Program-made: the position numbers and the translations under genes | Notes under the pieces: model-generated | Told to the model about the DNA's origin: nothing | The model's input: only the letters and a program-made list of their open reading frames with translations | The model's database searches: none | Assembly: GCA_036250195.1 (NCBI GenBank) | Contig: JAVHZZ010000002.1 | Location: 277,030,460 to 277,094,459, forward strand | From: Mixophyes australis | Lineage: Eukaryota > Chordata > Amphibia > Anura > Limnodynastidae | Length of the DNA stretch: 64,000 nt | Direction: 5' to 3' | Shown here: in pieces, positions 10,581-21,472 of the stretch | How positions within the stretch are numbered: position 1 is the stretch's first letter | Layout: each line of letters begins with the position of its first letter

Positions 10581-11573
10581 GATGTAAAATCATGGAACAT
10601 ATTTTTTTTTTAAGGATGCTTAATGCATTGCTCAGAATGCATGCAACATAACAAGCACACAATAGAAACCTAACAAACGGACTCATACATTAATAAATTA
10701 TGTCAGCAAATCTGCAGTTATTTTCAATCCATCTGCCCTAATTAAGCAAGTGCAAATTCAGCAAGAGTATGTAGGCTGAAGCAACTAAAAAGCAATAACC
10801 AATTTTACAAAAATTACCAAGAAAAGCCCCCCCCCCTCCCAAAATATTCATAGCACTCAAATAGTGCCGTGCCGTGCAGACTCATGATCAGGAAACGCTC
10901 ATCCATTGCCTCACAAAAACGAATACTCTAAGAAAATATTGCATTCAAGGTCTTCAAAGCTTAAATGCTCTCATGACGGGTGAGAACGCTCCTCATTCAT
11001 TTTAATATGTCAACACGGTGTGATTTGACCAACCTAAAAATAGCTAGCATTCAAAGCACGTGTGGCACCACCATTAAAGACAAAAATACTTTAAAGTGTA
11101 ATGTTACAGCAGAATCATTATCTTTCAAGCCAATTGTTGATGGATAATTAGAATTTATATCATGCAGTTTTACTGTAAACTCGCTGAAGTCTACATAATA
11201 ATTTGGGTGCCTTCCTTTACATTTACGTATTACTCCAACACTTATTAGCCAGCAAGAAACGGAAAACACATACATATGCAAAATCAAAGCTGTAAGGGGA
11301 TGATTACACTTCACTGTGCATTATATTAAATTCATTTTTTTTACACAAAAAGCAGAGACTAATGGGGTGTAGAGAAGATCAAGGAAAGAGGTACACCACA
11401 GCAAATACACTCGCTGAGAAGTTAATGATGTAGACTCAGCTTTATGTATAAGTAAAGGTCTATGACATATTGAAGTATACAGGCTGTGAAATATACATAC
11501 AAATTGCAGAGAAATCAATGGAAGATACTGAACTAATAGAAATGATGCAACAGTAAACAGTTTTTTTAATCTA
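10581..11573. other. Intron DNA, nothing recognised
   Basis: Sequence upstream of the microexon in the large intron; no exon, element end or tandem array identified. Confidence 0.45.
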
Positions 11574-11769
11574 TGGGGGGAATTCAATTCCCCCCGAAGT
11601 ACCGCCAGGTTAAAACTATTACTGTTATTACGGTAGTTTTAACCCGGCTAAAATTCTGCGTTAGAACTACCGTAATAACGGTAATTACGAGCACTGTTAC
11701 CGTAATAACGGTAATAATGCGCAGGCCGCGGTACTTTTAACAGTAACGTGGCCAATTGAATATGCCCCT
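11574..11769. mobile_element. Foldback MITE, copy 2
   Basis: It begins with GGGGGGAATTCAATTCCCCC followed by CGAAGTACCGCC, and ends AATTGAATATGCCCC. The interior has the same ACCGTAATAACGGT cores as copy 1. The right end has diverged more than the left. Confidence 0.75.
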
Positions 11770-12647
11770 AAGGCTTTTTATTGACTTACAAAACATTTAG
11801 GCTACTTTACAAAAGTGCAAAAGCGCAGTGTGGCAGAAATCAGAACTCATTCTATACTTTATCCACTATTGCAATAAAATTGAGCGTAAACAAAAACTGG
11901 TCAGAATATTTTGGAGTTTTATACACAGATAAAAGTGTCTCATTTGACTAAGACAATCCCAACGTCACCGTACTCTTAAAAATAAAATTTGTCTAAGATT
12001 GTGGTATAAAGTGATGTTTCCATTCTTTTACCATGTGCATTTTCAGGTAGATATGCACCTTATTTCTTTAATATCGCTAAGCTATGTATTTTAAATGCAA
12101 AGTTTTTTTTTGCATGGTGTAATGGTCTATAAATTAGGTGTAATTCTAGAATACATTAAAAAGAAAAAACAATGAAGCAAGCAATTGTTTTATGCAGGGT
12201 TAAGTAGCCTTTGTGTAAGTAGTAGAGATGCTCAGGCTCGACTCCCCGAGAACTGAACACACCCGAACTTAACAGATCCGAGTAGCGAGCCAAGCCGGCT
12301 CGGTACTTTGGGGCGCCCACGGAATTGAAAATGAGGCAAAACGTCATTGTTACGTCATCGGATCTTGTGAGTTTTGGATTCTATAAGTACCGCCCTCCAC
12401 GGCGACCCAGTGCCATTTCACAGAGGGACGCAGAAGGGATAGCACGGTTCTGGGCAGACTCTAGTGCAGTTGGGCAGCGTCATAGGTAGAAAAGAAAGAG
12501 GAGAGGTAGCAGTGTTCTTCAAAATCTCCAGTGACATTCAGGAGAGGTTCACTACTTCATTGCTAATTGTCATTGCGGAAATAGAAAGAATAGGGCCGGC
12601 AGTCTTGGTCTTCTAAATCTGCAGTCACATTGTACTGTGTTATCAAA

Positions 12648-13483
12648 ATGGATTCACAGCAGTACACAGAAGACCAGGAGCACCAAGCAGCTGCTGGCAC
12701 CAGTCATGGGAACATCATCTGCTAAAGCCTATGTTAAAGTGCATAGTCAAGGAAACAAAAATGTAAAAAAACACAAATTTACCTTGTTCAAGAAAAAAGA
12801 CCTGTAGTCCAGGTAAAGTTATCTGCAGAAGAAAATAAAATTGCCAACATGCCATTCTACACACGCAGTGGCAAGGAAAGAATGAGGCTTTCGCCTTTCT
12901 CTAAGAGTGCTAGTTTTGCAACTGTCACTGAGGCATCTTCTTGTAAAGTAAGTCATGACCAGGCAAGACCTTGCCATTGTGACTACAAAAGTGGTGTCCA
13001 AATACTTTTACGTGTAAAAGCCGAGCTGGAAGAAAACAGTAAGGCATTAGAGGAAAATGTATGTTCAGATTCAGAAATTACACAAATCCCTGAGGAGAGT
13101 CTATCCACGAGTCTATCTACGAGTTGTATGCCTGACCTGTCTCATAGTGTACTCATAAGGAAGGCCCCTTTGAGCATTTCTGCAGATGTGTGCATGAACA
13201 GCCCATGTTTAGCCAGTGACACACAAGTTGAGGATGCCAATTTTGAATTGCAACAAGATGAGGGGGATAATTTTGTAGCTGACGAGGGAGCTAATGAGGA
13301 TGTTGATGATGATGTTTGTGTAAGTCCTGCATCAGTGGAAGCAGTTCTTGCACATGATAATAAGAAGGCCATTGTCATGCCTGGACATAAGACCAAAAAA
13401 TCCACCTCTTATGTGTAGAATTATTTTTACCCAAATTCTGACAACAGTTGTCTAGCCATTTGTATCGTTTGTAAAGCTACAGT
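12648..13483 (+). pseudogene. hAT 1 transposase, N-terminal part
   Basis: It starts MDSQQYTEDQEHQ at 12648, shifts frame near 12710, and continues with the block NMPFYTRSGKER at about 12846 that hAT element 2 shares (NMPFTTRSGKER). An acidic stretch follows and then MPGHKTKKS near 13378. The first half of a BED-type zinc finger (CLAICIVCKA) reaches to 13480, where the SINE begins. A stop after SYV at 13416 and the early frameshift mean it is dead. Confidence 0.8.
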
Positions 13484-13807
13484 GGCCTAGTGGTTAGCAC
13501 TTCTGCCTCACAGCACAGTCATGAGTTTGATTCCTGGCCATGGCCTTAACTGTGTGGAGTTTGTATGTTCTCCCTGCGGTTGCGTGTGTTTCCTCCCACA
13601 CTCCAAAAACATACTGGTAGGTTAATTGATTGCTATCAAAGTTGACCCCAGTCTTTCCCTCTCTGTCTGTCTGTCTGTCTGTGAGTGTGTGTCTATATTA
13701 GGAAATTTAGACTGTAAGCTCCAATGGGGCAGGGACTGATATAAATGAGTTCTCTGTACAGCGCTGCGGAATTAGTGGCGCTATATAAATAAATGGTGAT
13801 GATGATG
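13484..13807 (+). mobile_element. tRNA-derived SINE inside hAT 1
   Basis: The head carries the A-box-like GGCCTAGTGGTTAGCAC and a B-box-like segment near 13525. The body has the GTGTGGAGTTTGTATGTTCT block, a CTGT microsatellite, then CTGTACAGCGCTGCGGAATT and the tail GGCGCTATATAAATAAA with GAT repeats. It is flanked by AAGCTACAGT (13474-13483) and AAGCCACAGT (13808-13817), a 10-bp target duplication with one mismatch, and it splits the zinc-finger codons of the hAT transposase. Confidence 0.9.
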
Positions 13808-13817
13808 AAGCCACAGT

Positions 13818-14334
13818 CAGTAGAGGTAGGGACCTTAACCATTTAAGAACCTCATCCATGTTATGCCATTTGAAGCGAGTTCATGGCAAGCTGTTGGGAA
13901 AATTGGAAACTTATGCTAAAAAAATAACAACAAGCAGTTCAGCATCAGCTAGCTCCCTTCTCTCAGCTAGTTCCCGACACCTGCAATCTACAACCACAAC
14001 ACAGTCCTCATCAATATCCTCAGTATCGATCGGAGTTAGTCCTGCAACATAGTTGCTAAGGCTAGATGACTCCTCCACTATCCTGAATTCCTCAGAAGAA
14101 TTCTTGAGCATTAGTCCTACTGCTGCTGCTGCTGCTGGAGGTGAATCTTCATCTCAGAAGAAGACCAAGACGAAGACTACTAGTAGCTTACAACAATTGA
14201 CTGTTAAAAAATCCTTTGCAAGAGGAAGCAAGTATGAAAGCTGTCACCCAGTCGCAAAGCGGATCACAGACGCCATGGCGACTATGCTAGTATTAGATCT
14301 GCGTCCAATACCCACTATTAATGCAGCTAGTTTT
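13818..14334 (+). pseudogene. hAT 1 transposase, BED finger end to start of catalytic region
   Basis: The plus strand continues the zinc finger (MLCHLKRVHG near 13858) and a serine-rich linker. It then reaches the block KRITDAMATMLVLDLRPIPT near 14257-14316, parallel to KRITASITAMLVLDVRPVST in hAT element 2. An in-frame stop occurs near 14050. It is cut at about 14334 by the 3' tail of an antisense L2. Confidence 0.82.
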
Positions 14335-14755
14335 ATTATTATTATTATTATTATTATTAATTTTTATTTATAGGGCGCCACAAGGTGTCCGTGGTGCCGT
14401 ACAGGGACAAAAACGAATTACAATACAAGACAGCAGAGTACAGTAAACATAAAGCACAGTAACTCAGTAAGCTCAATGCACAGCTAGTGAGGGCGGGGGG
14501 AGAATCCGCAAATGACGGGGCCCAAAAGGAGGGCGCGGAAGACAGGGAGACCCCCACAGGGGGGAGGAGGGCAAAGTAGCTGGAGAGCAGAGTTAGAAGT
14601 GGTGGAAACAGGAGGAGAGATTGCCCTGCTCAGAGGAGCGTACAATCTAAGGGGAGGGGTGGACAGACGGAGAAACGCAGGGGAGAGAGGGAGAGTAGAG
14701 GATCGGAGGCAGGGAAGGGGAAAGAAGGGGGAGAGGCAGAGGATAAGGTAGGTAG

Positions 14756-17620
14756 TTAAGTGGGAAACTGGAAGGCTTTAAGAAAAAGGAGGGTTTTAAA
14801 AGCCCGTTTGAAACTGGGCAGGTTAGGGGAAGTCCTGATGGAGGGAGGGAGCTTGTTCCAGTGGAGGGGGGCAGCGCGGGCGAAGTCTTGGATACGCGCG
14901 TGGGAGGAGGTGATCAGGGGGGAAGATAGGCGACGGTCATTGGCAGATCGGAGAGGGCGGGATGGAGCGTGAATAGATAGGAGTGTAGAGATGTAGGGTG
15001 CAGTAGCGTTGGCGAGGGCCTTGTATGTAAGAGTGAGGAGCTTGAACAGAATTCTGTAGGGGAAGGGGAGCCAGTGGAGGGATTGGTAGAGGGGGGAGAC
15101 ACAAGAGGAACGGCGAGAAAGGAAGATAAGCCTTGCGGCTGCGTTAAGTACAGATCGATGGGGAGCGAGATGAGAGAGGGGGAGGCCAGTAAGGAGGAGG
15201 TTGCAGTAGTCCAAGCGGGAGATGATCAGAGAGTGGATAAGGCATTTGGTGGCATCTTGGGAGAGGAAGGGCCGGATGCGAGCGATGTAACGCAGCTGGA
15301 AGCGGCAGGATTTAGCAAGAGAGAGGATGTGGGGGCCAAAGGAGAGAGAGGAGTCGAGGATGACACCAAGGCAGCGAAATTGGGGGACAGAGGAGATAGA
15401 GGAGCTGTCGACAATGATGGAGAGGTCGGCAGGGGATGAGGTATGAGGGGGAGGAAAAACTATCAGCTCGGTTTTGGTGAGGTTGAGTTTGAGGAATCGA
15501 GAGGACATCCAGGAGGAGATGGCAGAGAGGCAGGCGGACACCCTAGAGAGGAGGGAGGGAGAGAGATCAGGAGAGGAGAGGTATAGTTGAGTGTTGTCAG
15601 TGTAAAGGTGGTAGTTGAAGCCGAAGTAGCTGATGAGTTCACCCAGGGAGGAGGTGTATAGAGAGAAGAGTAAGGGTCCCAGAACAGAGCCCTGGGGGAC
15701 CCCGACTGGAAGGGTGGATGGGGGGGAGAGAGAGTCAGTTGTGGTGACAGAGAAGGATCGGTCAGTGAGGTAAGAGGTGAACCAGGACAGGACAGGGCCA
15801 GAGAGGCCAAAAGACTGAAGGGTGTGGAGGAGGAGGGGGTGTCAAAGGCTGCAGAGAGGTCAAGGAGGAAGAGAAAGGAGAAGTGGCCCCTGGCTTTAGC
15901 AGAGAGGAGGTCATTGGTGACTTTAGCCAGGGCAGTTTCAGTGGAGTAAAGGTGGCGGAAACCAGACTGGAGAGGACAAAGAAGGGAGTGTTCAGAAAGG
16001 TAGGAGGTGAGACGGCTGCAGACGAGCCTCTCGAGAATTTTGGAGGCAAAGGGGAGAAGAGATATGGGGCGATAGTTCGAGAGAGAAATGGGGTCGAGAT
16101 TAGGCTTCTTAAGAATGGGGGATACAAGAGCATGTTTGAAGGAGGAGGGGAAGATGCCGGAGGAGAGGGAGAGATTAAAGAGGTGAGCGAGGTGGGAGCA
16201 GGTGGTGGGGGAAAGGGAGCGAAGAAGGTGGGAGGGGATGGGATCCAGGGAACAGGTAGTAGGGGGGAGGAAGAAATGAGAGAGTGGACTTCCTAGCCCG
16301 TGGTGGGGCGGAAGGAGTGGAGAGGAAGGTGTTTAGGGGGGAGGACGGAAGAGTGGGAGGGGTAGAATAGAGAGTGGAGGAGGAGATTTAAAGTCGGATG
16401 GCCTCGATTTTAGAGGGGAAAAAGGAGGCGAAGTCGGAGGCAGTCAGGGAGGAGGGGGGGGGAGGGGGCCAAGAGAGTGCTGAAGGTGGCGAAGAGGCAG
16501 CGGGGGTTAGAGGACTGGGAAGAGATGAGGGATTTGAAGAAAGATTGTTTGGTGAGAGAGAGGGCAGAGCTGTAGGATGAAAAGATGAATTTAAAGTGGA
16601 GGAAGTCAGCCAGGGAGCGAGATTTTCTCCAGTGACGTTCGCATTTTTGGAGGAAGCGGGTAAATTTGGAGTGCCAGGGTTGGGGTTTAGAGCAGCGGGG
16701 GTGGACGGAGTGGGCAGGGGCGACTGCATCCAGAGCGGAGGTGAGGGTTTGATTGTAGAGGGAGACCGACTGGTTGGGGCAGGCCTGGGAGGAAAGGGGA
16801 GAGAGGACGGTATCGAGAGAGGAGGACAGAGAGACAGGGTCGAGAGCGTCGAGGTTGCGTATGGACAGAGTAGGTTTGGGCAGGGGGAGGGGAGCAGGAG
16901 AAGAGGAGAGGGAGAAGGAGAGGAGATGGTGATCGGATAGAGGAAAGGGAGAGATGGAGAAGTCAGAGAGATTACAAAGGTAGGAGAAGACAAGATCAAG
17001 AGTGACCAAGGCAGTGGGTAGAGGAGGAGGTCCATTGGGTAAGACCAAGGGAGGAAGAGAGGGTGAGCAGTTTGCTGGAAGCAGGGTCGGTGGGGTTGTC
17101 GATGGGGAAGTTAAAGTCACCGAGAATGATTGAGGGGAGGTCAGAGGAGAGGTGGTGAGGAAGCCAGGCAGCAAAGTTGTCAAGGAAGAGGGAGGTGGTG
17201 CCAGGGGGGCGGTAGATGACAGTGATGCGGAGGTGGATGGGGTAGAAGAGGCAGATGGAGTGGGCTTCAAAGGAGGAGAAGGAGAGGGAGGGTTCAGGGG
17301 GAATGACACGAAAAGTACATGTGGAGGAAAGGAGGAGGCCCACTCCACCGCCTGGGCGGGCACCAGGCCTGCCGGAGTGGGTGAAGGAGAGGCCGCCATA
17401 GGAGAGGGCAGCGGGGGAGGCAGTGTCAGAGTCGGAGAGCCAGGTTCAGTAATGGCAAGAAGGTTAAAGGAGTTGGATAGAAAGAGGTCGTGGACAGCAG
17501 TCAGCTTGTTGCGGATGGATCTGGCATTCCAGAGGGCGGGGAGGAACGGGAGAGGTAGGGCGGGGGGAGAGTATGGGTATGGAGTGAGAGCGGGGAGGCA
17601 TAGTAGGAAGAGAGAGTAAC
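14756..17620 (-). pseudogene. L2 pol: APE endonuclease and reverse transcriptase
   Basis: Near 17520 the minus strand reads ALWNARSIRNKLTAVHDLFL, the start of an apurinic-type endonuclease. ILGDFNFP follows near 17120 and SDHHLLSFSL near 16930, both endonuclease signatures. The linker has PWHSKFTRFLQKCERHWRKS near 16660. The reverse transcriptase shows [17 protein letters not shown] near 15700 and YTDNTQLY near 15610, in the place of the usual YADD-type active site. It ends [15 protein letters not shown] near 14775. At least two frame changes break the protein. Such proteins nick target DNA and copy their RNA in place. Confidence 0.85.
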
Positions 17621-19017
17621 AGAACAGTGAGATAATGGGGACAGTGATAACAGGTAAGAACAATGGCAGGAAGACAATGACAAGGTGGAAGACAATAACG
17701 AGATTAGGGTGTGGAAGGCATGGAGCAATAGTGCAATGAGATAATAAGGACAATGAAGACAGGTAATAAAATTAACAGGTAAAAAGTAATTACTGGTAAA
17801 TATGGAGTCAGGAAAACAAAATAATGGCATATAAAATCATAGGATAGTAATAGGTAAAAAGTAGTTACAGGTAAATATAAAATCAGGAAAACAAAATAAT
17901 GGCAGATAAAATAATAGCAGGTAAAAAATAATCACAGATAAGGATAGTTACATGTAAAAATAGACCAGGTACCAGTCGACTCTACGGTGCAGGCAAAGGT
18001 GTAGATCTAAGGGAATGAAGCAGGGTCACGGTGAGAAGGACGGTTCAGTGGAGCAAAGTAGTAAGAAGAACCTGGAGTTGCTTGGGAGCAGGACGAAGAC
18101 GAGATCCAAGCTGAGGGGGAGCGGCAGAGACACAGTTCCAGGGAGCTGAGGGGGTGAGGCAGAGTCACAGTTCCAGGGAGCTGAGGGGGTGAGGCAGAGG
18201 CACAGTTCCAGGGGGCTGAGGGGGTGAGGCAGAGTCCAGGGAGTTTCAGATCCAGGGAGAAGGTTGTGGAGAGTTAGGGTGCTTCAAGAGAGGAGCAGGG
18301 CATCAGATGAGATGATGGTGAGCAGGAGCATGGAGAAGGCATCAGTGGGAGACATGAGAGGAGCCACGGCAGAAGATTGGTGGATGTCAGCAGAGGAGAG
18401 CAGGCAGGATCGACGTAGGTCAGGAGCACCGCGGTGACCCGGGCGTGGGTGATGGGATGAACGGCACTCGAGAGCGGGGATACCGACCGGAAGTAGGCCT
18501 CGCGGATATGCAGGCCAGGCAGCGGGACTGAGGCTGGAGCAAGGAGGTAGTGCAGTGGAGGCAGCAGGGTCGAGTAACCGGTGGATGCAGGAGAACCTGT
18601 GGAGGCAGCTGGGCTGAGGATCCAGGAGAACCAGGTCGGTAGGAGCAGAGGAGGCCACTGGGCTGGAGTCGGGGACCCAAAGCAGAATACACCACCGATG
18701 AGAAGATCCGCGATGAGGAGATCCAGGAGGGAGCGGTGGAAGCAGCTGGGCCAGGGCCGGAGCCGGACGGTGAGCCAGGTAGGAGCAGCGGGCCGGAGCC
18801 GGGGGCTCGATTTGGAGGCACCACGGGAGGCAGCCGTTCAGAGGATCGCCGATGGGGCTGGTACCAGGTGTGAGTGGAGGTAAGTGAGGCGGGTGGAGGA
18901 GGGAAGGAAAACTGAGAGGCGCCGGGCTGCTCACGGGGAATCAGGAGCCAGGTGTTAGACCCCAGTGGAGCGCTCGCGTGCCACGTCCGTCTTCCTCCAC
19001 AGCCGGAACAAGCTGGG
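17621..19017 (-). other. L2 5' region with tandem repeats
   Basis: Upstream of the endonuclease are AT-rich repeats of the aggtaaaaagtaattaca type (about 17760-17960). Three to four copies of a roughly 36-bp unit with CAGTTCCAGGGAGCTGAGGG follow (about 18130-18240), then GC-rich sequence. A 216-codon open frame (18934-18284) is rich in Ser, Pro and Leu; I do not recognise it, and it may be an ORF1 or a compositional accident. Confidence 0.45.
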
Positions 19018-19112
19018 AGGAGGAGACAGTTACTTGAGGTCTTGTGAGCCCGTTACCAAATTCCATCACAACACCATTTTACTAGAAAAGCCATTCCCCA
19101 CCTCTACAAGAA
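19018..19112 (+). pseudogene. hAT 1 transposase, stranded middle fragment
   Basis: From 19018 the plus strand reads RRQLLEVL, a stop, then ARYQIPSQHHFTRKAIPHLY. It parallels RRLMEVLCPRYQIPSRFHFT and the following bases of hAT element 2. The piece shows that the L2 and the gypsy element inserted separately, about 100 bp apart. Roughly 95 codons that should follow are missing. Confidence 0.78.
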
Positions 19113-19347
19113 GGTTTGTAAAAAATTTTTTTATTGGGCTGCATTCCTGCTTTCCCGTTGTGACACGGCTTTGGCGACCATTCCTGTTTCTATTTGACCC
19201 ATATTTTTCCTGCGACCTTGGCTTGTTGACTTCTCCTCTGGATTCTCCCTGGTACCTTGCATTCCCGATTGGCTTGACCCGGACCGTCTGACCCTTCTAC
19301 ACTACACCGGCAACTGGCTAGTAGGACCGCGACCTGCGTACCCTGTG

Positions 19348-19486
19348 CAGCGAAGTCCAAACCTCCTTGCGGGGGTCCCTGGCGAATACCAGGGGTACGT
19401 TAGATTCCGCACCTGCTAGTTCAGTAGTGCTAATACCGGTTAGTGTTTGCTTCATTGAAGCCCTCAGTAGGCCTACGGCCTGACAG
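19348..19486 (+). repeat. 5' LTR end of gypsy element 1
   Basis: This segment from CAGCGAAGTCCAAACCT to CCTACGGCCTGACAG recurs at 21334-21472 with few differences. The LTR itself probably starts near 19113; its exact 5' edge is uncertain because the flanking hAT codons are lost. Confidence 0.85.
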
Positions 19487-19557
19487 TTTACTCTGGCCAT
19501 GACAGATGGCGCTGGGGAACCTTCTGCTCTAGACCTCCTCCTCCATTTAGGGCAGCG

Positions 19558-20184
19558 ATGGAACTGCAAGAGTCTAACCAGGCTCAACTCCTACAGTGCA
19601 TTCAAGGCGTGATGTCCCGCCTGGATTCCCTGAATCTTCCCCAGGCAGCTTTGTCTCCTCCTAGCGTGAATATCGCTACCTCTAGGACTCTACGGATTCC
19701 CACTCCTGAGAAATATGATGGTAATCCCAAAGGATGTCGAGGTTTTCTTAACCAATGCTCCATCCAATTCGAACTTGCATCAGAGAATTTCTCTTCTGAG
19801 AGAGCTAAGGTAGCCTTCATTATTTCTCTTCTCACTGGACAAGCCCTAGCCTGGGCCTCCCCGCTCTGGGAACGCAATGACGTATCTCTTTATAATTCTG
19901 CCCTATTCATTGAAAACTTTCGGAAGGTGTTTGATGAGCCGGGCCGGGTGTCTTCTGCCGCCTCTAGTCTCCTTGCACTTCGACAAGGGTCCCTCTCGGC
20001 TGGTCAGTATGCAGTACAATTCCGTACTTTCGCCTCTGAACTGGGGTGGAACGATGAGGCCCTGACAGCCACCTACTGGCAAGGGTTGTCTGACCCTATT
20101 AAGGACGCCCTCGCTTCCCGGGATCTCCCCACCAAACTTGACGAGCTGGTATCTCTTAGCATCAATGTGGACATCCGTCATTAG
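19558..20184 (+). pseudogene. gypsy 1 gag
   Basis: 208 codons encode a retrotransposon gag capsid-like protein. MELQESNQAQLLQCIQGVMS is a coiled N-terminus, IPTPEKYDGNPKGCRGFLNQ starts the capsid domain, and WASPLWERNDV and SAGQYAVQFRTFASELGW are further conserved blocks. It ends at a premature stop (TAG, 20182-20184). A CCHC-type knuckle ([14 protein letters not shown]) lies in another frame near 20336. An ATG at 19499, just after the LTR, is out of frame with it, so at least one frameshift exists. Gag packages element RNA into particles. Confidence 0.83.
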
Positions 20185-20404
20185 GAACGCTCTCTGGAGA
20201 GAAACCAGGACCGCCGGCTTGTTCTTTTGGCTCCTCGCTTTCAGTCCCCGGTTTCTCCGGCCAAAGAGGCTATGCAGATTGGGCGTTCTAGTCTGTCTCG
20301 GGATGAAAGGGAGCGCCGGATTAAGAACCGCCTTTGCGTGTATTGCGGGGAGCCCGATCACCTATCAACTTGTCCAAAGAGGCCGGGAAACTCCACCTCC
20401 TAGG

Positions 20405-21333
20405 CAATAAAAGGGAGATTGTCCTAGAATCCAGTCTCCCTACTCCCTACTCCTTCAAGGATATCAACTTTCTGATGCCAGTCACCCTCAAGTCTACGGA
20501 TGTCTCCCTGGAATGCTCCGCCTTTGTGGATTCTGGATCCGCAGGGAACTTCATCTCCGCCACTCTGGTGTCCAAACTTTGCATACCCTTCCATCTATTG
20601 CCGCAACTATTGGTTCTCACCGCAGTGTCAGCAACGGTTCCATCACCTGTATCACCAGTCCAGTTCAGTTGCAGATAGGGGTTCTTCACCACGAGTGGAT
20701 TAAGTTCCTGATCATTCCTCAGTCCTTCAACTCCATCATCTTGGGTTTACCCTGGCTCAGGACGCATTCGCCACAGTTCGAATGGCTGCATGTTCAGGTA
20801 TCCTCCTTAAGACCCTGTATTGATTACCGTCGCTTGAATGCAATTACCATCAAGAACCAATATCCTCTTCCCCTTATTACGGAACTATTTGACCTCATTC
20901 GGGGTGCCAAGATCTTCTCCAAATTGGATCTCAGAGGGGCTTACAATCTGATACGCATTCGGAAGGGCGATGAATGGAAGACGGCATTTAACACCCGAGA
21001 CGGGCACTACGAGTACCTAGTGATGCCCTTCGGGCTCTGTAATGCGCCTGCTGTTTTTCAAGATTTCGTCAATGAGATCTTCAGGGATCTTCTGTACCAA
21101 TCCGTGATTGTCTATCTAGACGATATCCTAGTATTCTCACCGGATCTATGCTCTCATCGTCGTTATGTCAAGATGGTCCTCTCCCGTCTCCAAGAACATT
21201 TCCTGTATTGCAAGTTGGATAAATGTCTCTTTGAATGTTCCCAGGTTCCCTTCCACGGTTATCTGGTCTCTGGCACTGGTCTCCAAATGGACCCAGAGAA
21301 AGTAGAAGCTATCCTCAAATGGCCAACACAACA
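20405..21333 (+). pseudogene. gypsy 1 pol: protease and reverse transcriptase, truncated
   Basis: The aspartic protease shows [13 protein letters not shown] near 20520. After a frame change the reverse transcriptase gives [20 protein letters not shown] near 20815, [27 protein letters not shown] near 21015 and the active-site block [12 protein letters not shown] near 21105. The connection region to [20 protein letters not shown] follows, and the coding then stops at the deletion junction near 21334. The sequence is of the chromovirus (sushi-like) type. A link of about 150 codons before the reverse transcriptase is also missing. Confidence 0.87.
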
Positions 21334-21472
21334 CAGCGAAGTCCAAACCTACTTGCGGGGGTCCGTGACGAATACCAGTGGTACGTTAGACTCCGCACCT
21401 GCTAGTTCAGTAGCGCTAATACCGGTTAGTGTTTGCTTCATTGTAGCCCTCAGTAGCCCTACGGCCTGACAG
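21334..21472 (+). repeat. 3' LTR remnant of gypsy element 1
   Basis: Direct repeat of 19348-19486, ending at the same TGACAG. It abuts reverse-transcriptase codons on the left and hAT codons on the right. Confidence 0.88.

Larger units (their letters stand above)
14335..19017 (-). mobile_element. L2-like LINE, nearly full length, antisense in hAT 1
   Basis: On the minus strand it runs from a GC-rich 5' region near 19017, through endonuclease and reverse transcriptase, to a tail GGCGCCCTATAAATAAAAA followed by AAT repeats at 14335-14360. Joining the flanks restores the hAT reading (…SF then RRQLLEVL), so its limits are good to a few bases. The target duplication is at most a short AGCT-like match. 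At 4.7 kb it is close to the usual full length for such elements. The SINEs in this window have a very similar tail. Confidence 0.85.
19113..21472 (+). mobile_element. Ty3/gypsy (chromovirus-type) element 1, internally deleted
   Basis: It contains a 5' LTR region, gag, a zinc knuckle, protease and reverse transcriptase in order on the plus strand. Right after the reverse transcriptase it jumps to the last 139 bp of the 3' LTR, so RNase H, integrase and most of the 3' LTR are gone. The hAT sequence resumes at 21473. The LTR ends differ at only a handful of positions, so the insertion is not very old. Confidence 0.85.

Noticed and set aside
16388..17035. Pro/Ser-rich 215-codon frame overlapping the L2 pol
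   Set aside because: It overlaps the endonuclease-linker frame that has real motifs; shadow of GC-rich pol sequence.
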